Assembly: GCA_031472005.1 (NCBI GenBank)
Contig: PZJY01000010.1
Location: 1,674,001 to 1,738,000, forward strand
DNA from: Tetracladium setigerum
Lineage: Eukaryota; Ascomycota; Leotiomycetes; Helotiales
Reading direction: 5' to 3'
Length of the DNA: 64,000 bases
Shown: piece by piece, positions 51,894 through 62,965 of the stretch
Position numbering within the stretch: the stretch's first letter is position 1
Layout: every line of letters begins with the position of its first letter
The notes under the pieces: generated by a model
Seen by the model: the letters and a program-made list of their open reading frames with translations, nothing else
Told to the model about the DNA's origin: nothing
The model's database searches: none
Made by a program: the position numbers and the translations under genes

Positions 51894-53591
51894 ATGGACC
51901 TTGTGAAGAACGTTGAAAGTATTGAGAAGCAACTCATCGAGCTGGTCGAAAATTTCAGAAAATCAGTCGGTAACATGTATGGAAACTTCCAGCAGAGTTG
52001 GACAGTGCAACATTTGAAGTCCCTTGGCGAGATTTCAGCGGAGTTGGCAACTGTCAAGAACGCGCTCAGCATACGCACGCCTGGCGGTCATCTGCAGGCT
52101 GATGCCTTGGCAAGATCTACGACCGAACTTGACCTACATGGTACCTTTACGCAAATCTGGTGTGAACCAACGCCTCCATCCATCACAGAGAACCAAGGGG
52201 AAGCACCCACGGCCCACCCACCAACCCAGGGTCAACAATCACTGACGCGTCGGCTGCTGGAACCCACAGTCACCAAAAATCAAATTGCCCGAAAGAGAAG
52301 AAAGGCTACGGGGAGAAAGAGGACGGACCCACCGACTGAGATTCAGCCAAGGAAGCCCAGAGTTGCGCCTCAAGTCAGTATCCTCTATGAGGCAGTATGT
52401 GGAAGGGAAGCTTTTCATCGCTTCCGTACTTTGGTCCACAGCTGGAGAGACCGATCGAAACCATTTTTTGAAGTCAACCAGGGTAGAAACTCTGCGGTAC
52501 AGCTTGTGCATGTCATTCACCTTGGAGAGGAACGATCACAACTTACCGTATTCTTGAAACGATTTGCGAAAGTCAGGTTGGTCGAAGCTATAGACAAAGG
52601 AAAGTTAGGCCGTACTTCTGCAGATTCAAAAGCTCTTGACAAGCTGATGGATGATTTGAAGTGGGCCAAAACGAAGCTTAATCGTTCACGGTTACATGAT
52701 TACCTCAAAGAAGGCCGGCGATGGACAAAGCTGTGTGGTAGTTTCGACGGCCTCTTGTGTCTCATCCCCTCGAATCAAGAAGATAGTGAGAGTACCCAGA
52801 AGATATCTGGCCGTAGTTATTACGACCTGAACCCACACGATATACAGCAATTTCATGAGCTCTTGGGCTCTGCTGAGCTTTTGCCCTTATTTCAACTTGG
52901 AAGCACCCTTCAGACGTCGATCTGGCAAAACTTGGAGGTTCCAGAATTCAAATGGGAGAGCGAGGCTTTACCAGAACTCTCTCGAATGTCCATTGAAAGG
53001 CTAGCTCCTTTGATAGGGGAGTTTCCTGTGATAAAGAAGAACGAGTGGAATGTCACAAAATATGATTGGCCAAAACCCGACTTTTGGCTTTGGGAATGGC
53101 CAAAACCCCCCGGCTGGGTTCTTCCCTCCGACATTCAATGCAATCTCTGCAAGGAAGAAAACTGCAATTGTATTGTTTCATGCTTACCCAACACCCAACC
53201 TCGAATCAGTAACGAAGCGGGGAAAGGCCAGGGCGTCCGGGCGGCCGGCGTCATGTACATAAAAGGTCAAATCTTGGGTGAACTGCTTGGAGAGTTTGTG
53301 CCTCTTGATACCTTTGGTGATGGCTGGTCTATGGAGTTCAGAAGGCCCGATCTTGGCGATGAGCCTATTGCTCAGATTTATTCGAAAGAGATGGGAAATT
53401 GGGTTAGGAAAGTCAATCACTCGTGTGATCCTTCCGCAGAGTTCAAAGTAATGAAGATATCTAAGATGTGGAGGCAAATGATTATTGCAGTCAAGGACAT
53501 ATCACACGACGAGGAAATAACTGCGTACTGCGGAACGAATTTCTTACGAGGGCAAGGAAAGGCCTGTTGCTGCAGTGTATGTAGTAGATAG
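51894..53591 (+). CDS. SET-domain protein, putative lysine methyltransferase (565 aa)
   Basis: I chose ATG 51894 for its context (GCCATGG). An upstream in-frame ATG at 51849 adds 15 residues. The N-terminus is helical (VESIEKQLIELVENFRKSVG), followed by a basic linker ARKRRKATGRKR that could be a nuclear signal. The C-terminal 150 residues hold the SET core: GEFVPLDTFGDGWSMEF, WVRKVNHSCDPSAEF (the NHSC motif that shapes the AdoMet pocket, near residue 508) and DEEITAYCGTNFL (near residue 543), then a post-SET-like CCCSVCSR. Pre-SET-like Cys (CNLCKEENCNC) lie at about residue 420. It probably methylates histone or non-histone lysines. No intron is needed. Confidence 0.82.
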   Translation: MDLVKNVESIEKQLIELVENFRKSVGNMYGNFQQSWTVQHLKSLGEISAELATVKNALSIRTPGGHLQADALARSTTELDLHGTFTQIWCEPTPPSITENQGEAPTAHPPTQGQQSLTRRLLEPTVTKNQIARKRRKATGRKRTDPPTEIQPRKPRVAPQVSILYEAVCGREAFHRFRTLVHSWRDRSKPFFEVNQGRNSAVQLVHVIHLGEERSQLTVFLKRFAKVRLVEAIDKGKLGRTSADSKALDKLMDDLKWAKTKLNRSRLHDYLKEGRRWTKLCGSFDGLLCLIPSNQEDSESTQKISGRSYYDLNPHDIQQFHELLGSAELLPLFQLGSTLQTSIWQNLEVPEFKWESEALPELSRMSIERLAPLIGEFPVIKKNEWNVTKYDWPKPDFWLWEWPKPPGWVLPSDIQCNLCKEENCNCIVSCLPNTQPRISNEAGKGQGVRAAGVMYIKGQILGELLGEFVPLDTFGDGWSMEFRRPDLGDEPIAQIYSKEMGNWVRKVNHSCDPSAEFKVMKISKMWRQMIIAVKDISHDEEITAYCGTNFLRGQGKACCCSVCSR

Positions 53592-53736
53592 ATGTTGGCA
53601 AAAAGAGATGTTTAACATGACCTAAAAATTGCTTTGAGCACGGGCCACGATTGGAAGGTTTACTATCGTGGCCCGTGCATCAGTTCCAACACGGCCGACT
53701 CCGGCAATAACCTTATGTGTGAAGCCACGTCGAATC

Positions 53737-56295
53737 TCAATTCCTGAATCGGCAGTCTTCCTCCGAAATAAATGGAAGATCTCCCCAAACTCTTACTTTG
53801 CCATGCGTATCAAGAGACGCCCCTGCATTGCTTATCCAAATGCTCTTGTAAGTTTTCCTTACATGGCTGATTTCATCATCAGCAACGCCAAGCTCGTCCT
53901 TTGGGATCCAAACAATTGGACGAGCTGAAGTTAAAGCTTCATCTTGGTTTGGTTCGGATTGATACCTCTCGGGCATGACTGCTGTGGAGTTTAGCGATGT
54001 TTACCTTCGCTGTGTTTTGGCTTACCATCATTACTAATTTGATGTGCTGGCTGTCTGAAAGCATTGATAACTGACAGCCAATGCAGCTTACTTCCAAAAT
54101 TCAAGGCGCAGTGAAATAAAACGGTCGCAACCGTGGCAAATATCATAATTGTTGCTTGCGGGGTACATGCGGCTTTGCCGTCCTTATCGCGCACAAGAAA
54201 GAATAATCCGGTCAAGCACAGTTCCATAAAATACACGCCTGTGAATAGCTGGCGTATTGCAGTAGGGAAAAATAAACCACAAGGGTCGAGATCCAATTCG
54301 GTGAGCTTCGGTGGATAGGATCGAAATAACAACCAAAGAACCCCGAAATATATGACACTAATAATCAGAATGAGAGGGGCAATCACTGAATAGATAAGGC
54401 CTGGAGGGAACCGTGTCAGCAATTGTCTAAACAACAAGCCGAAGAACAAACCTATGCATGCAATATTCGTGAGTACTGGCATAAACGTTCCCCAGTCCCG
54501 CAGACTCAAAGTTTGGCCTCTTGCCCACTTTTCTCTGGCCGTCTTATCGAAGAGAGGGGAGAGAATAAACAGGGACAGAATCCTGTTGACGTCTACGAGA
54601 ATCGAGACAACGGTTGTAATTGTACGTATCAGAATGTAAGAGAAGAAGTAATTGGATGCCTTTGGCAGATTTTGAGCAAGCATTGTCGGGGTTGAAGCGA
54701 TGTTGTCGTTTAAGTCTCCAATGAGACTCGTGATGCCTGCTGAAAGGGAAACAGTAAGGAAGACCTGTATGAACAAGAACGTATAGTAGTAGATTTGAAT
54801 GTGGTTCTCAGCAATTTGATGAGAATGATGTCCTTGTAAATTTGCAAGCAGGCGTACTACGGATGGAACCATGATGGTGATCAAGGCTAGCATCGCGGGA
54901 GGCAAAACTCCTTGAATGATCGCTACTGACCAATTTGGGAGTGAATCGATCCATCGCAGCCATGGAAGTACGTTGACCAAGTAATCGATCTGAGAAAGGG
55001 ATCCGATAATTGAAACAGGGAATGCAAATCCAAGTGTAAGCAAGGCGACGAGCAGGTAGACAATAGATGATCGGATGCACTGCTGCCACCAGCTAATCGA
55101 CACATTGCGCCAAATTGTATCGTTTGCCGTAGTTCCCTGTTTGAGAGTCCAGGTAGGGGGGACTTGAGCCTTGATTGCCAAAGCTGCAAGCGGTATTGAG
55201 AGTTCCTTGTTGAAATAAACAAAAGCTGAGTTCATGAGAGGAAACTCATTCGGGTGACGTTGATGCCACTCGATCTCGAGGTTGTATCGCACCACTTCTG
55301 GACGCAGATGATGGATGGCATCTACGCGACGCCCAAGACTTATAGCCGGTAACCATGGAAAGAGTGGGAGTCGCATGGATGGACGATCATTGTGATGGAG
55401 GTATTTCATCCAAGGGGGCAAGGATGTGCTATCGTTATCACCACCCGCCCTTTGGATACGCCTTCCTTGACGAGTTGACCTTATTATAAGGGTGGTCTCC
55501 GCAGCCTCCAACTTCCTCATCAACGCGTCTCGTTGGCATATTTTCGTGCGTAAACTAGAAAGGTCCCGATTAATTGTCACCTTCCGTACGCCGCCACATA
55601 TGCTGTGGAACTGTCGTTCGATTGCGTTGACCGAGAGTTGACTTGCTGATCTTGAGGTAAGGAGGAGGCATGATCCTTTGCAGTTATCCCACCCTAGGCT
55701 ACTTTGAATTCTAGCATAGTCCCAGACTTCTCCTTGAATGGTGTAGCAGACTAGAATGATAGCAAACAATGCAAGCACCAGGTGAGCCCAGTATCTCTCT
55801 GTATGCGAAGGATCGATATTGGAGAAGCTCAAACGGTCCAATCCTCGAACACCGCCACTTTCATTCCTGCCATCAATCACGTTCAATGGAAGAAGCACTG
55901 GTAACATCACTCCTCCAAGCAGGACAAAAATTCTCAGTACAGTTTGTAAATATCGGTCGAACAGGTAATTTTGGAAACCAGACGCCTGTTTCAACTCAGG
56001 GTCGGGTATTGGCGAGAAGAGTATCCATAAGTGCAGCGGGACTGGTTTCCACTTCGTACGTAGAATCTGGTGCGCTCGTTGAGAACTATAACATTAGTTT
56101 CATTCCATTGAGATCTAACCGAGAAACCTACTAGTGTTCGGGATATTTCCATTTAAGAAATAGGTAAACAGTGACCCCCAGTCCAAGGATTGCTCCGGAT
56201 GTTGTAAGAGATGCTAGGAAGGTAGCCAATGATTCACCCTGAGATTTCTGCGCTTTTCCAGCGGCCTTGTCAAGGACATCATTAACTCTACGCAT
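53737..56295 (-). CDS. CSC1/RSN1-like (OSCA/TMEM63) stress-gated cation channel (822 aa, 3 exons)
   Basis: Exons are 56295-56132, 56085-54026 and 53981-53737. Introns are GTAGGT...GTTATAG and GTAAGC...CTCCACAG, both in phase. The first span is TTSGAILGLGVTVYLFLKW, then LHLWILFSPIPDPELKQASG. The cytosolic loop carries the conserved AFVYFNKELSIPLAALAIKA. The RSN1_7TM block follows, with PPAMLALITIMVPSVVRLLA and FFFSYILIRT-like and FPPGLIYSVIAPLILIISVI segments. The C-terminus has the family tail ARPIVWIPKDELGVADDEIS. Length and span order fit full-size fungal CSC1 proteins, which conduct cations (including calcium) at the plasma membrane or ER under osmotic stress. It is convergent with the SET gene. 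Confidence 0.9.
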
Positions 56296-56675
56296 TGTTG
56301 AAAGCAAGTGATGGCGTGGGCGATAACGAAGTATAATATGAAGGGAGGCAAGTGACGGTAGTCTTTGAAGACAACTTTGGAGTGTTTTAAGCTCATTTTA
56401 AAGGTTTCGACTGAAACGTGGTGGTCATCCACCCATCAATTTATTAACCCCCCTGATCAGACTATTAATACATAGCTGCCTTGGCAAGCTACTTCATAAT
56501 TGAAAGATAAAATCCGCCCTGATTAGCAATTCCCTGATGACGTGACGTTTGTACGAGTTTTGTTCTTTCCTTTGGTTTGTGTTTCACCCCCGGAAGTTTT
56601 AATATTCAAAAGTTACATTACATCTCGTAAAATCCAAAGTATTATCATTTTATCAAAATTTCTCTACTTAGACAT

Positions 56676-57506
56676 TCATAGCTCAAGGTCAGAGATCTCT
56701 TCTTCGTCAAAGTCTACAATGTTCACACCCAGACCATCAATATCCTCGTCTTCGGTTTCTATTTCATCCGACTCATCAGAACCATCAGTACAGTATTCGC
56801 TCTCCTCAATAGAACTCTCTCCACTCGAGGTTTCAAACCCCATTTGTGAAACTTCGTTATCCTCGTCAAGTTCTACAACATCCTTGCGCTCATGACCTTC
56901 GTCATCCGTTTCTTCTTCGTCGTCGAAATAATCACTATCCTCAGAACCCGACGATGAAATGTCATCATTGACCAGAAATCGCCTAATTGCATGAAGCGAG
57001 GGCTCCGGATTCTTAGGACCTGCCCACAGGTCTATTGGGGAGACATCTGGTTTGTCTATATTGCTGGTGACGAGATGTAGTTCTATTTCATTAGCACGCT
57101 CTAAGCAGGACTACGTAGCTGACATACCTTCAATGCCAAGCCCTGCTTGAACCGGTAATATCTTGAGATTGATCAAACAATCAATGTTAAAGTCTACATC
57201 GTTGATCGATAGACGCCCCTTTTTCTCCCACACTCGCTTTTCATCACAGAGATTATTCCATTCAAACAAAACATCTCCATCAACGAGAGTGAATTCAAGG
57301 CTGCCCTCGTCAAAACGGTCTTGGAGAAAGCTATTGATGCAATGCCACGAGTAATTATGTCCATTCATAATATCCTGCAACTCAGAGAGTACTTGTTGCT
57401 TTGATAAATCCTCTATCCGGAGAACTTGTTGCTTTGCCCACAATCCGAGGTCGTGGAGGGCATCATCGTGATTTACCACGTTTTTGAGAGGTTGAGCCGT
57501 TGCCAT
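56676..57506 (-). CDS. Protein with long acidic C-terminal tail (252 aa, 2 exons)
   Basis: Exons are 57506-57128 and 57055-56676, with a GTATGT...CAATATAG intron in phase. The N-terminal half (MATAQPLKNVVNHDDALHDL, then NSFLQDRFDEGSLEFTLVDG and VDFNIDCLINLKIL) looks globular. The C-terminal 125 residues are dominated by Asp, Glu and Ser (DYFDDEEETDDEGHERKD, DESDEIETEDEDIDG), as in histone chaperones and nucleolar proteins. No domain is recognised. A GGTGGTCACT-type repeat block lies 170 bp upstream (57676-57774). Confidence 0.65.
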
Positions 57507-57675
57507 GAGGACTGAGAAAGAGTTAGTGAGGTGAAGGGTTTGCACTAATGAGTTGGAAATTCATTACTCTATAGTCGTTCAGCTCGTGGCCTCCAACTTG
57601 AAGTCGTTAGCGCTAGCTAGTCGACAAGGCGCTAAAATCTTGGGTAGGGCATCACCACCAGGAGGGTCGTACAAC

Positions 57676-57774
57676 CCTCAATTTCAGGTGGGCGGTCACT
57701 CCCCTCAATTTCACGTGGGTGGTAACTACTCAACTTAAGGTGGTCCACCCTCAACATCAGGTGGGTGGTCACTA
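57676..57774. repeat. CCCTCAATTTCAGGTGGG(C/T)GGTCACT array (promoter-proximal)
   Basis: Three to four imperfect units of about 27 bp, each ending GTGGG(C/T)GGT(C/A)ACT, with one containing CAACTTAAGGTGGTCC. The GGTGGTCACT/CTTAAG core is shared with the arrays at 47.0, 47.8 and 49.8 kb. It lies about 170 bp upstream of the start at 57506 (minus). Confidence 0.75.
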
Positions 57775-58059
57775 TTTTTGACTGCAATGGTAAGAGAATA
57801 ACAACTCAGTATATACCTCGGTGAAAATTAATCAACCAATAAGACGTCTTGCTACCTGCTCGCGCTACAATTATTTTGGCAAGGTCACAGATATCAAGGT
57901 AATAACGGGGAATAGGTGCAAAACATGGTCAAAATAAGTGGCTTTTTTGAGTAGTCTAGAATTGCCCAAGAACCCGTTTAACGGGATCCGTACACACAAA
58001 CAAGAAGCACGCAGCAGCGAGTGATAGTGCTTGAGACCGAAAACTCCCAACAAACACCA

Positions 58060-58843
58060 TCAGTCCTCAAAATCAGGATTCATCCACGGAGCCAAGTCCT
58101 CAGTGTGAAACCCCTGCTGGTCAACAGCCTCCATTCCTGTTTGCTCACCAAGCCATTTCACAAGCCTGTCCATCACCTCACCCATATCTATGGTCCATTT
58201 CAAGAGCCTACTATGATTGGATCGGATTGTGCATAGCTCTTTGTGTACCATCCCAACCTGCTCTTTGAGGGAAACCATCTCCCTAGGTATTGTTAGCCCG
58301 GATGCCCCCAGCTTAGTAACCGAAATAGTACTTTTGTAAATCGTGAAACCTGTAATAAATTAGTTGATGTCAAAATAGCAACGTAATGACTTACATATCT
58401 TGGAGTTCTCTCGCCTCCTTCTTGATATCTCGGTTTTCGTCCTCAATAGGCACCCCATATTTGGAAGTATAAAAATCTGGTGAAGTTGCCTCGTTGCCCA
58501 AATTGGGTGAGAGTTCTTGGTTGCTGGTGGCAATGTTCTGAAAGTCCTGAGGTGCCGCAACTATGCTGTCAATACTAGCGTTCGTTGGAGGCTGCGATCC
58601 TGACAAGATCGAATTCCAGAATTCCATATCCGGATCAAACGACTGAGTGTCAATTGGCTTCGCGTTGTTGGAAGCATCCCAGCCACTGTGTTGCATAGAG
58701 TCGTCCATAATATCTTTGGGATTTGTGCTGTGTTGTTGCTGGGTAAGGATCTGTAGATATACATCCTCGAACGTGGGTCTGGCGCTCCGGAATTTAGAGA
58801 ACGCCACAACACCACCTCGCTGATGGTCGAACCGACTGACCAT
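58060..58843 (-). CDS. Hypothetical coiled-coil protein (223 aa, 2 exons)
   Basis: Exons are 58843-58395 and 58282-58060, joined by a 112-bp intron (GTAAGT...ATACCTAG) in phase. The N-terminal 130 residues are Ser/Asn/Gln-rich and disordered (MQHSGWDASNNAKPIDTQSF). From residue about 135 a charged helix IEDENRDIKKEARELQDMEM, then VSLKEQVGMVHKELCTI, has heptad spacing. It is followed by LKWTIDMGEVMDRLVKWLGE. It could be a dimerising regulatory protein. No DNA-binding motif is visible. Confidence 0.6.
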
Positions 58844-59179
58844 GCACTATGACCTCGTACATGGCATAGTAGTTGTTGGTTTTCTATTTGGTCGGTTTCT
58901 GAACATTTCTGCGAGAATCGGAGCATGAGCCAATTAGTTTACAAGTTTTGGATACTTTCTTGCCTAAAAAGGTAGGCTTGTGGTAACGCACTCCAACAGA
59001 AGAAGAATGCTCATGATGTACGGTGGATGCAAACATTTCGAGTGGAGCCTCCTTGGCATACATGTCTTTTCCCACAGGGGTTAGGATTTCATGTAGATCG
59101 TCGTTCGGCTAATTCTTGCCACCTTAGTGTACCTGGTCAACAAACCCCCCTCAATTCAGAAGTTATAGCTTTCGAGCAT

Positions 59180-59276
59180 TGATCACTTCTCCTCCTGATC
59201 ACTTCTCTTCCTGATCACCTCTGTTCCTGATCACTTCTCCTCCTAATCACTTCTCCTCCTGATCACTTCTCCTCCT
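59180..59276. repeat. 16-bp minisatellite, six copies, in the 5' leader
   Basis: Unit TGATCACTTCTCCTCC is repeated six times with few changes (CTCTTCC, ACCTCTGTTCC, TAATCAC variants), ending 6 bp before ATG 59283. It gives a pyrimidine-rich leader with GATC/TGATCA palindromes. Confidence 0.9.
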
Positions 59277-59282
59277 GAGATC

Positions 59283-60054
59283 ATGTCTGAAAAAAGACCT
59301 GTCTGGAATGACAAAGAGAAGGAACTACTGATCAATGCTCGAAAAAAAATGCCGAGGGCTACCAACGAAGAGCTCACGCATCTGTTCAACATGAGTAATC
59401 ACCGCAAGAGGTCCTCTGTTGCAGTGAGAAGGCAGTTAAAAATCCTAAACATGTCAAGCAGAACAAAATGTTCGTGTCAAAATTCCTCTTTTGTTTATAC
59501 AAGCTAATATAGACGAAGCTAGGGCTAGATTCCCAACAATACCAAACGCTTGGAACAGTCAACGTTTTCTAAATAGATCAAGAGGTTTGTACGGCAATCC
59601 ATCTCATTGAGCCATGAGCTGAACATCGAGAACAGTCAATCTGCCTGGTTCGATGAAACCATACAAAGAGGATCAACGCGCCCACAGCCGTCCGCTTGTA
59701 AGCTAATTCCGTTTCTCATATACTCACGAGATTCTAATTCTTAGCTAGGCACGGTATGACTTCGATGTACTGAAGTTGGGTATTTTCGCTCCCCTTCACC
59801 CTCTCCTTGCAGACGCGCGACACCACGCAAACAATCCCCAGCGTTGCGCAGACTCATCCACAGTGCTTCCATGGCCACCAACACTTGGAAATGATGCCAT
59901 ATCGAAATTGAAGTGTGGAGAGTGGGATAAAATCAAGTTACAACAGTATATGGGCTACCTTGAAGATTTGAGTCAGAATCAAAAGCAAAATATACAATCC
60001 AAGGCAAACAACATGTTGAATGCAGTGCCTGTAATTGTCTCTAGATACATTTAA
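59283..60054 (+). CDS. Myb/SANT-like protein (208 aa, 4 exons)
   Basis: Exons are 59283-59469, 59513-59584, 59636-59697 and 59749-60054. Introns start GTTCGT, GTTTGT and GTAAGC, and all junctions are phase-consistent. The N-terminus reads MSEKRPVWNDKEKELLINAR, then NEELTHLFNMSNHRKRSSVA and VRRQLKIL. This is a Myb/SANT-like helical triad (W...KE..LL / ..EL..LF / R...AV..QL) typical of small fungal DNA-binding proteins. The C-terminal exon (KLGIFAPLHPLLADARHHAN, ending SKANNMLNAVPVIVSRYI) has no known motif. A role in transcription is suggested only by the Myb-like part. Exon 3 borders are the least certain. Confidence 0.6.
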
Positions 60055-60310
60055 ATTTACGTTTAATCTTCATTTCGTGGTGCACACAACCCCTCAGTAA
60101 ATGGCTGGCCGTCAATCGAAAAGTGACCACATTTAATCCCGCAAATTGATCTGGCCCCGCATATTAGAACCATAAATGGTCGACTGCAGCCAAGTGTGGT
60201 CAAGGGCCGATCGATCATGGTTACTAACACCGCCGTCTCAAGTCATAGTATAATTAGCAACGCTCAAGCGATCAGAGAAATTAAAATACATCATCTTCAT
60301 CAACACCTCG

Positions 60311-60955
60311 ATGTCTCAACAAACGACCCCAGTAAGCATTTCTACATGAACGAAGATAGTTATTAACACATTCCAGGGATTTGCTCCGTATTGCAAAATA
60401 TGCATGGGGAAGTCTCATTGGGATTTCTTGCATGAGTTCTTCATGAGAGTGGAAACAGCGGAAAACTACGCTCGAAGGTTGGAGAAGGATCTATACGAGG
60501 CTCAAGAAACTGCCCGTGAAAACCAAGCGACTGTTGCTCAATACGAATCGTCCTTGTCCGCTACCTGGGAGATGCTCAGCGACGAACGTCGGGCCCACCG
60601 AGCGTCTCGAGAAGCCCTTACCTTTGAGAACGAAAGGCACAAGGAGACGATGGGATACCTCAACCGCATGGTGCTCAATTGTGCAGTCATTCAAGCAGCG
60701 CCCAATGAATCGATACAACCGCCATTGCTACACCCTGGGGTCCAGGCGGACGAGCAAGAGAGCCAGACTGCCACTCACATCCGTGGCGCAGAAACGCCAA
60801 ACCATCAACAGAATTGTTTGAGATCCGCCTGTAGCTTGCCATCTTCAACAGTTAGAATGCAGGATGTCTCCAGCGGTGCGAGACCTGTTCAGGTCACCGA
60901 GAATAGGGCAGTTACGCAAGAAGGCAGGCAGGAATCACCTTTGAGAAGAATGTAG
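60311..60955 (+). CDS. CxxC/coiled-coil protein (199 aa, 2 exons)
   Basis: Exon 60311-60331 (MSQQTTP) joins 60377-60955 over a 45-bp GTAAGC...CATTCCAG intron. YCKICMGKSHWDFLHEFF provides a C-x2-C plus two His that could bind zinc. A long charged helix follows (AENYARRLEKDLYEAQETAR, then NERHKETMGYLNRM), probably a coiled coil. The C-terminal 90 residues are disordered. An AAGTGACCAC sequence lies about 190 bp upstream (60119). No family is recognised. Confidence 0.6.
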
Positions 60956-61576
60956 TTTCTAGGTCTGACAGCATAATCGATTCTGTTGCAGCCGACACAT
61001 TTACATAGGCCTTGGCAAGGAGCATTTTAAATCTCATCTTTTGCGACAATGAAAGTTTCCATCGCAAGCTCTGATAGAAAATCAATTCATTCTCACCTGT
61101 ACTTGTTGCGCAAATAATTATTTCAATTGAGTTGATCCTTTGTCGCAGATGTGGTAATGACGCAACCTGGATTGGTTGAAATCGCGCGCTTCCCGATGAC
61201 AGCCGCCGACCGCAGCACAGTACCGCGAGTCGCTGCGTCTCCAAAGTATGGGAGAGGTGGCTCCATTTTTTTTTCTTCTGGATATGAGATCTTGCATGAC
61301 ATTGACAGCTACTCGAAATGAAGGTTTGATGCCTAATCCTCACATCTGGATTTTTTTGCGTTACAGATCCTCCTTGTCCTCATCTATGACGCACACGCGC
61401 TGGAGCTGGGTTGGCATGCCAGGGCGAACCTTCTGACCACACCAGTTTGATGGGCATACATTATGTGAGGGTCTGACCAACCACTAGCCCTGGTAATTAT
61501 ATAATAATCCTGAATGAGTTTGATTGAAATCCCTTCCTAGTTTCGAGAAACTCGATTGAGGTCAAGTCGATCAAGG

Positions 61577-62050
61577 ATGCCACAGCCATCAAGTTCGAGT
61601 ATTCCCCCTCGATCGAGAGCACCTCCTCCCACACAGCATGGGACGCCAAGCATCAACGTTCTTGATCACCAAATTCGCCTTCAGAATGGATCCACTTCAA
61701 TACTCGAATTATCTCCGCAACGACTCCAGGTTTCGAAACAAAATCCCCCTCTAAACTTGTCTGCCCGCGTCGAAGAGCTCACCAAAGAGGTAGGCCACCA
61801 ACGTCATGAGATTAAATTTTATCGGGAAGCCTTCGAGAATCTTCAACGACTGCGCGAAACCGTGTACGACGTTTCTCAGCAGCTCTTTCTCGCACATTAC
61901 CTCGATCATGATGTTGGTCGTTTGAATGAGGTTATAGCGCAGCTTCGAAATGCGCTGGCGGACTCCAAGCGACGTGAGTCGAAGGCAAAAAAGGATTGGA
62001 TGGAGTTCTGGGGGTTGACTACGTTGCGAACGAACACAGAGTGGACATGA
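61577..62050 (+). CDS. Coiled-coil protein, unknown function (about 157 aa)
   Basis: The open frame starts after a possible acceptor CTTCCTAG near 61540. ATG 61577 opens MPQPSSSSIPPRSRAPPPTQ, a disordered Ser/Pro region. Then come a helical segment ARVEELTKEVGHQRHEIKFY and LNEVIAQLRNALADSKRRES with heptad-like Leu spacing, and a Trp-rich end (DWMEFWGLTTL). It resembles in layout the coiled-coil proteins at 58.1 and 60.3 kb, but no clear sequence homology was seen. An upstream exon may exist. Confidence 0.5.
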   Translation: MPQPSSSSIPPRSRAPPPTQHGTPSINVLDHQIRLQNGSTSILELSPQRLQVSKQNPPLNLSARVEELTKEVGHQRHEIKFYREAFENLQRLRETVYDVSQQLFLAHYLDHDVGRLNEVIAQLRNALADSKRRESKAKKDWMEFWGLTTLRTNTEWT

Positions 62051-62965
62051 TCTGAACATAGGATAAAATAATCGCAAACGTTGGGAGATGGTTCAAGATT
62101 GGAGTACTGGTCTTTCATTCGTCTTCAGTTGCGCACTCCTTACCCCACACATGAGATCCCACTAATCGCGCATATCAGCAGCCACGTTTTTAAGCGCCCG
62201 GAATCGGCGCGGACGCGCAAAATCGTCAACAACATTCCATCAACTTATATTCTTGCTCCATATATTTGAGGATTCCATTGACCGGACATTGATCAACTGG
62301 GTTTCGCAACTGGGGCTGGCAACCCGGATATCGTACATGCAGGCATTTCAAGAGCTTGCAGGAACCATCGTCAAAGTGGACGGTTTGATGTCACAACGGC
62401 AATACCGCCAAAGCCACGGCATTATTGTATTGGGTAGGGGAGATCGAGCCCATGTTTGATTGAATAGTTACCTTCCGAACCCATACAATCTATGAAGGAT
62501 CCATTGAGGCGTGATATGTCACTGTGCCGGAAGCACGCACAACATCCAGAGATGGTCAGAGAAGTGACCACTGTCCGTAGCCTCGGTAATCGGATTGCGC
62601 GGCAAGTTCAGTGCAAAAGCATGCTGTGATTGAATTGTTGGGTGTCGTGGAGTCAGTCTTCATGTTGGTGGCGCACATCACCAGGCTTGGCAGCGTGTTG
62701 GTTTTCAACAACAGTTCGCGTAGTCTTCGTGTTGGAACAACCAACACTTAGCTCGGCTTCCCTATTAGGTCCAACAGCAGCAACAAAAGCGGGAAAGGTT
62801 CTGGGAAATTTTAAATAACCTGAAATTCAATCACAAGGGGTAACACCGGGCGGAATATATTACATTGCAATAACTAGTCCCAAAAAGAGATATCCGAGAT
62901 CGTTGTTGGATAACCAACAGGCAACCATTAGCTTTCACCCCTGAGTCTTGAGCACGAAATAATCC
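62051..62965. other. Gene-free interval
   Basis: Several short frames, none with domain or splice support. Near 62700-62760 TGTTGG/CCAACA words occur close together (TGTTGGAACAACCAACA), but with no LTR structure. The 3' untranslated part of the reductase gene probably enters from the right. Confidence 0.45.

Noticed and set aside
53668..53928. Plus-strand 86-codon frame between SET and CSC1 genes
   Set aside because: It is the antisense of the last CSC1 exon, which carries the family tail RPIVWIPKDEL.
62700..62760. TGTTGG...CCAACA words suggesting another solo LTR
   Set aside because: Ends are only 17 bp to tens of bp apart, with no target duplication and no similarity to the LTR at 11654-11955.
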